Positions 62,990-64,000 of a stretch of DNA of 64,000 nucleotides are shown piece by piece. The translations under genes and the position numbers were made by a program. Source of the stretch: Chamaea fasciata (taxonomy: Eukaryota; Chordata; Aves; Passeriformes; Sylviidae); NCBI GenBank assembly GCA_029207755.1, contig JARCOQ010000002.1:82276317-82340316 (forward strand), written 5' to 3'. The notes under the pieces were generated by a model. It worked only from the letters and a program-made list of their open reading frames with translations. It did not search any database and was not told the DNA's origin. Every line of letters begins with the position of its first letter. The stretch's first letter is position 1.

Positions 62990-63093
62990 TACCTATTTTA
63001 TTCTCTTAGCTCTGTCTAATCTCTCCAGGTCAGCCTTCCCAAGGTATCCCTTGGCAAAGTTCAACTCTTTAACAGAAATTGAGCTCTAAAACA

Positions 63094-64000
63094 TTTTTGT
63101 GATTTTGTTGGTAACACTGTAGCATAGATAGCCATATTCACACTTTCCTATCATATAGCACTGCCTAGGGAGAAAACATGGATGAAAAAAGCAGACCTTG
63201 CTGCGCTGGGAATCACCAAAGGATCAAGAGATTTTAAAAGGAGACAATATGGAAAGTGAAAAATATTTCAGATTTTAAAAATGGAATAAAAGAATTACTG
63301 AAATTTTCATGTCCACTATCCTTCAACTCATATGTTCTGACAATGTAAATTTATATTACAAGAAGAACAGATACGTCTAAGAAGGGAATAGAAAAATTCT
63401 TTAAATGTGACTTATCCCAACAATCAGAGGTAATATTCAGGAACAGTTGTCCAAATTGGCATACTAGAACCTGTTTTTTCCAGAAATCCATCATATTATT
63501 CTAACACAAACTACCAAGAGAATATTTCTTTGAGCGTATTATCTAGGGCTGACTCGCTTGTAAGTTTTAATGGATGTCACAGCAAAAGCATGGCTGGGAC
63601 ATCACCTGGTCAGTTACTGCATAAGCACTTACCACAGGCAGGAAACACATTGTAAGTACAGTATATTTGTTGGTCACAGGATGCTGACAGCAACTCTTTG
63701 CTGTAGTTCCCAGAGGCACCTGGACATTAACTGTAATGAGCACAGGATAAACTATTGTGGTCAGAAGACAGATCCAAATGCCATGGTCTATCTCAAAACC
63801 TGTTTCTTCACAGAACTAACACCGCATACTTGTTTATTAGGCTAGGCAAACATCTTCCTCTCCAGCAAGAGAGTTAGCATAAGCTAAAAAGAAAACCCCC
63901 CTGATGATTCTTATTTGCTGCTTTTACTGATGGAAAGAGAAGGTCAATAGAAAAGGGCATGGCAGACTTGCTGAAATTTTCCTCTAACCCTTTTAAGCAG
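63094..64000. other. Non-coding sequence to the window end
   Basis: AT-rich unique sequence. A 91-codon frame at 63570-63845 has mixed composition and no recognisable domain. No gene is supported. Confidence 0.5.

Larger units (their letters stand above)
62634..63093 (+). mobile_element. Solo LTR of an avian endogenous retrovirus
   Basis: A 460-bp segment beginning TGCTGCC and ending AAAACA has the parts of a retroviral LTR in order: an inverted CCAAT box (ATTGG, 62828-62832), an octamer ATGCAAAT (62848-62855), a TATA box (TATAAAAG, 62867-62874) and a poly(A) signal AATAAA (62984-62989), then a T-rich U5-like region. The interval from the TATA box through the poly(A) signal resembles a songbird LTR family I remember; this was not checked. 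Flanks ATTTTG (62628-62633) and TTTTTG (63094-63099) match at 5 of 6 bases, consistent with a 6-bp duplication of the ERVK type. No internal retroviral sequence or second LTR is next to it, so it is probably a recombination remnant. The right end could instead be near 63048, since related LTRs end in a similar AAGG-ATC motif. Confidence 0.7.

Noticed and set aside
1..64000. CRISPR array, bacterial operons, tRNA or rRNA genes, mitochondrial insert
   Set aside because: I looked for spaced direct repeats, ribosome-site-led frames, cloverleaf sequences and familiar mitochondrial gene stretches and saw none. The window is vertebrate nuclear DNA.
1..64000. LINE CR1 fragments, the usual dominant avian repeat
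   Set aside because: No diagnostic 3' octamer repeat or reverse-transcriptase frame was recognised. Short 5'-truncated, diverged pieces could still be present but cannot be called by eye.

Overview
This 64 kb window reads as AT-rich vertebrate nuclear DNA, most likely from a bird and probably a songbird. It looks like intergenic or deep-intron sequence. Three things point this way: no long open frames arranged as operons, scattered microsatellites with a few long homopolymers, and two dispersed elements that resemble endogenous-retrovirus long terminal repeats (LTRs) I remember from passerine genomes. The passerine call rests on recollection of those repeat families and was not checked against a database. 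I recognise no complete protein-coding gene, tRNA, rRNA, snRNA, CRISPR array or bacterial-type feature. Nearly all open frames of 60-130 codons look like chance frames or shadows.

Layout. 1-17.4 kb is unique AT-rich sequence. It holds a cluster of nuclear-receptor half-sites (about 3.35 kb), a homeodomain-motif cluster (about 6 kb), a perfect palindrome (9.2 kb), a T25 tract (11.2 kb), a G13 tract (12.2 kb), a second palindrome (15.2 kb) and an A35 tract (16.3 kb). 17.4-18.0 kb holds (TA)36 and (TA)11. 18-35.7 kb is mostly featureless except for one stretch that looks coding (28.2-28.6 kb, with an in-frame stop), a (TATC)8 array and small tandem duplications. 35.7-36.5 kb is a locally GC- and CpG-rich LTR-like element containing a G15 run. 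36.5-62.6 kb is unique sequence with several splice-acceptor-like pyrimidine tracts, hairpins and paired palindromes. 62.63-63.09 kb is a solo-LTR-like element on the + strand with an octamer, TATA box and poly(A) signal. The rest is unremarkable.

No genes work together here in any way I can support. The best leads are the possible exon or pseudo-exon near 28.4 kb, the two LTRs as potential promoters, a 12-bp palindromic core that occurs twice 34 kb apart, a set of strong inverted repeats, and candidate alternative exons at 46.3, 51.7 and 62.0 kb. I found no convincing previously undescribed system.
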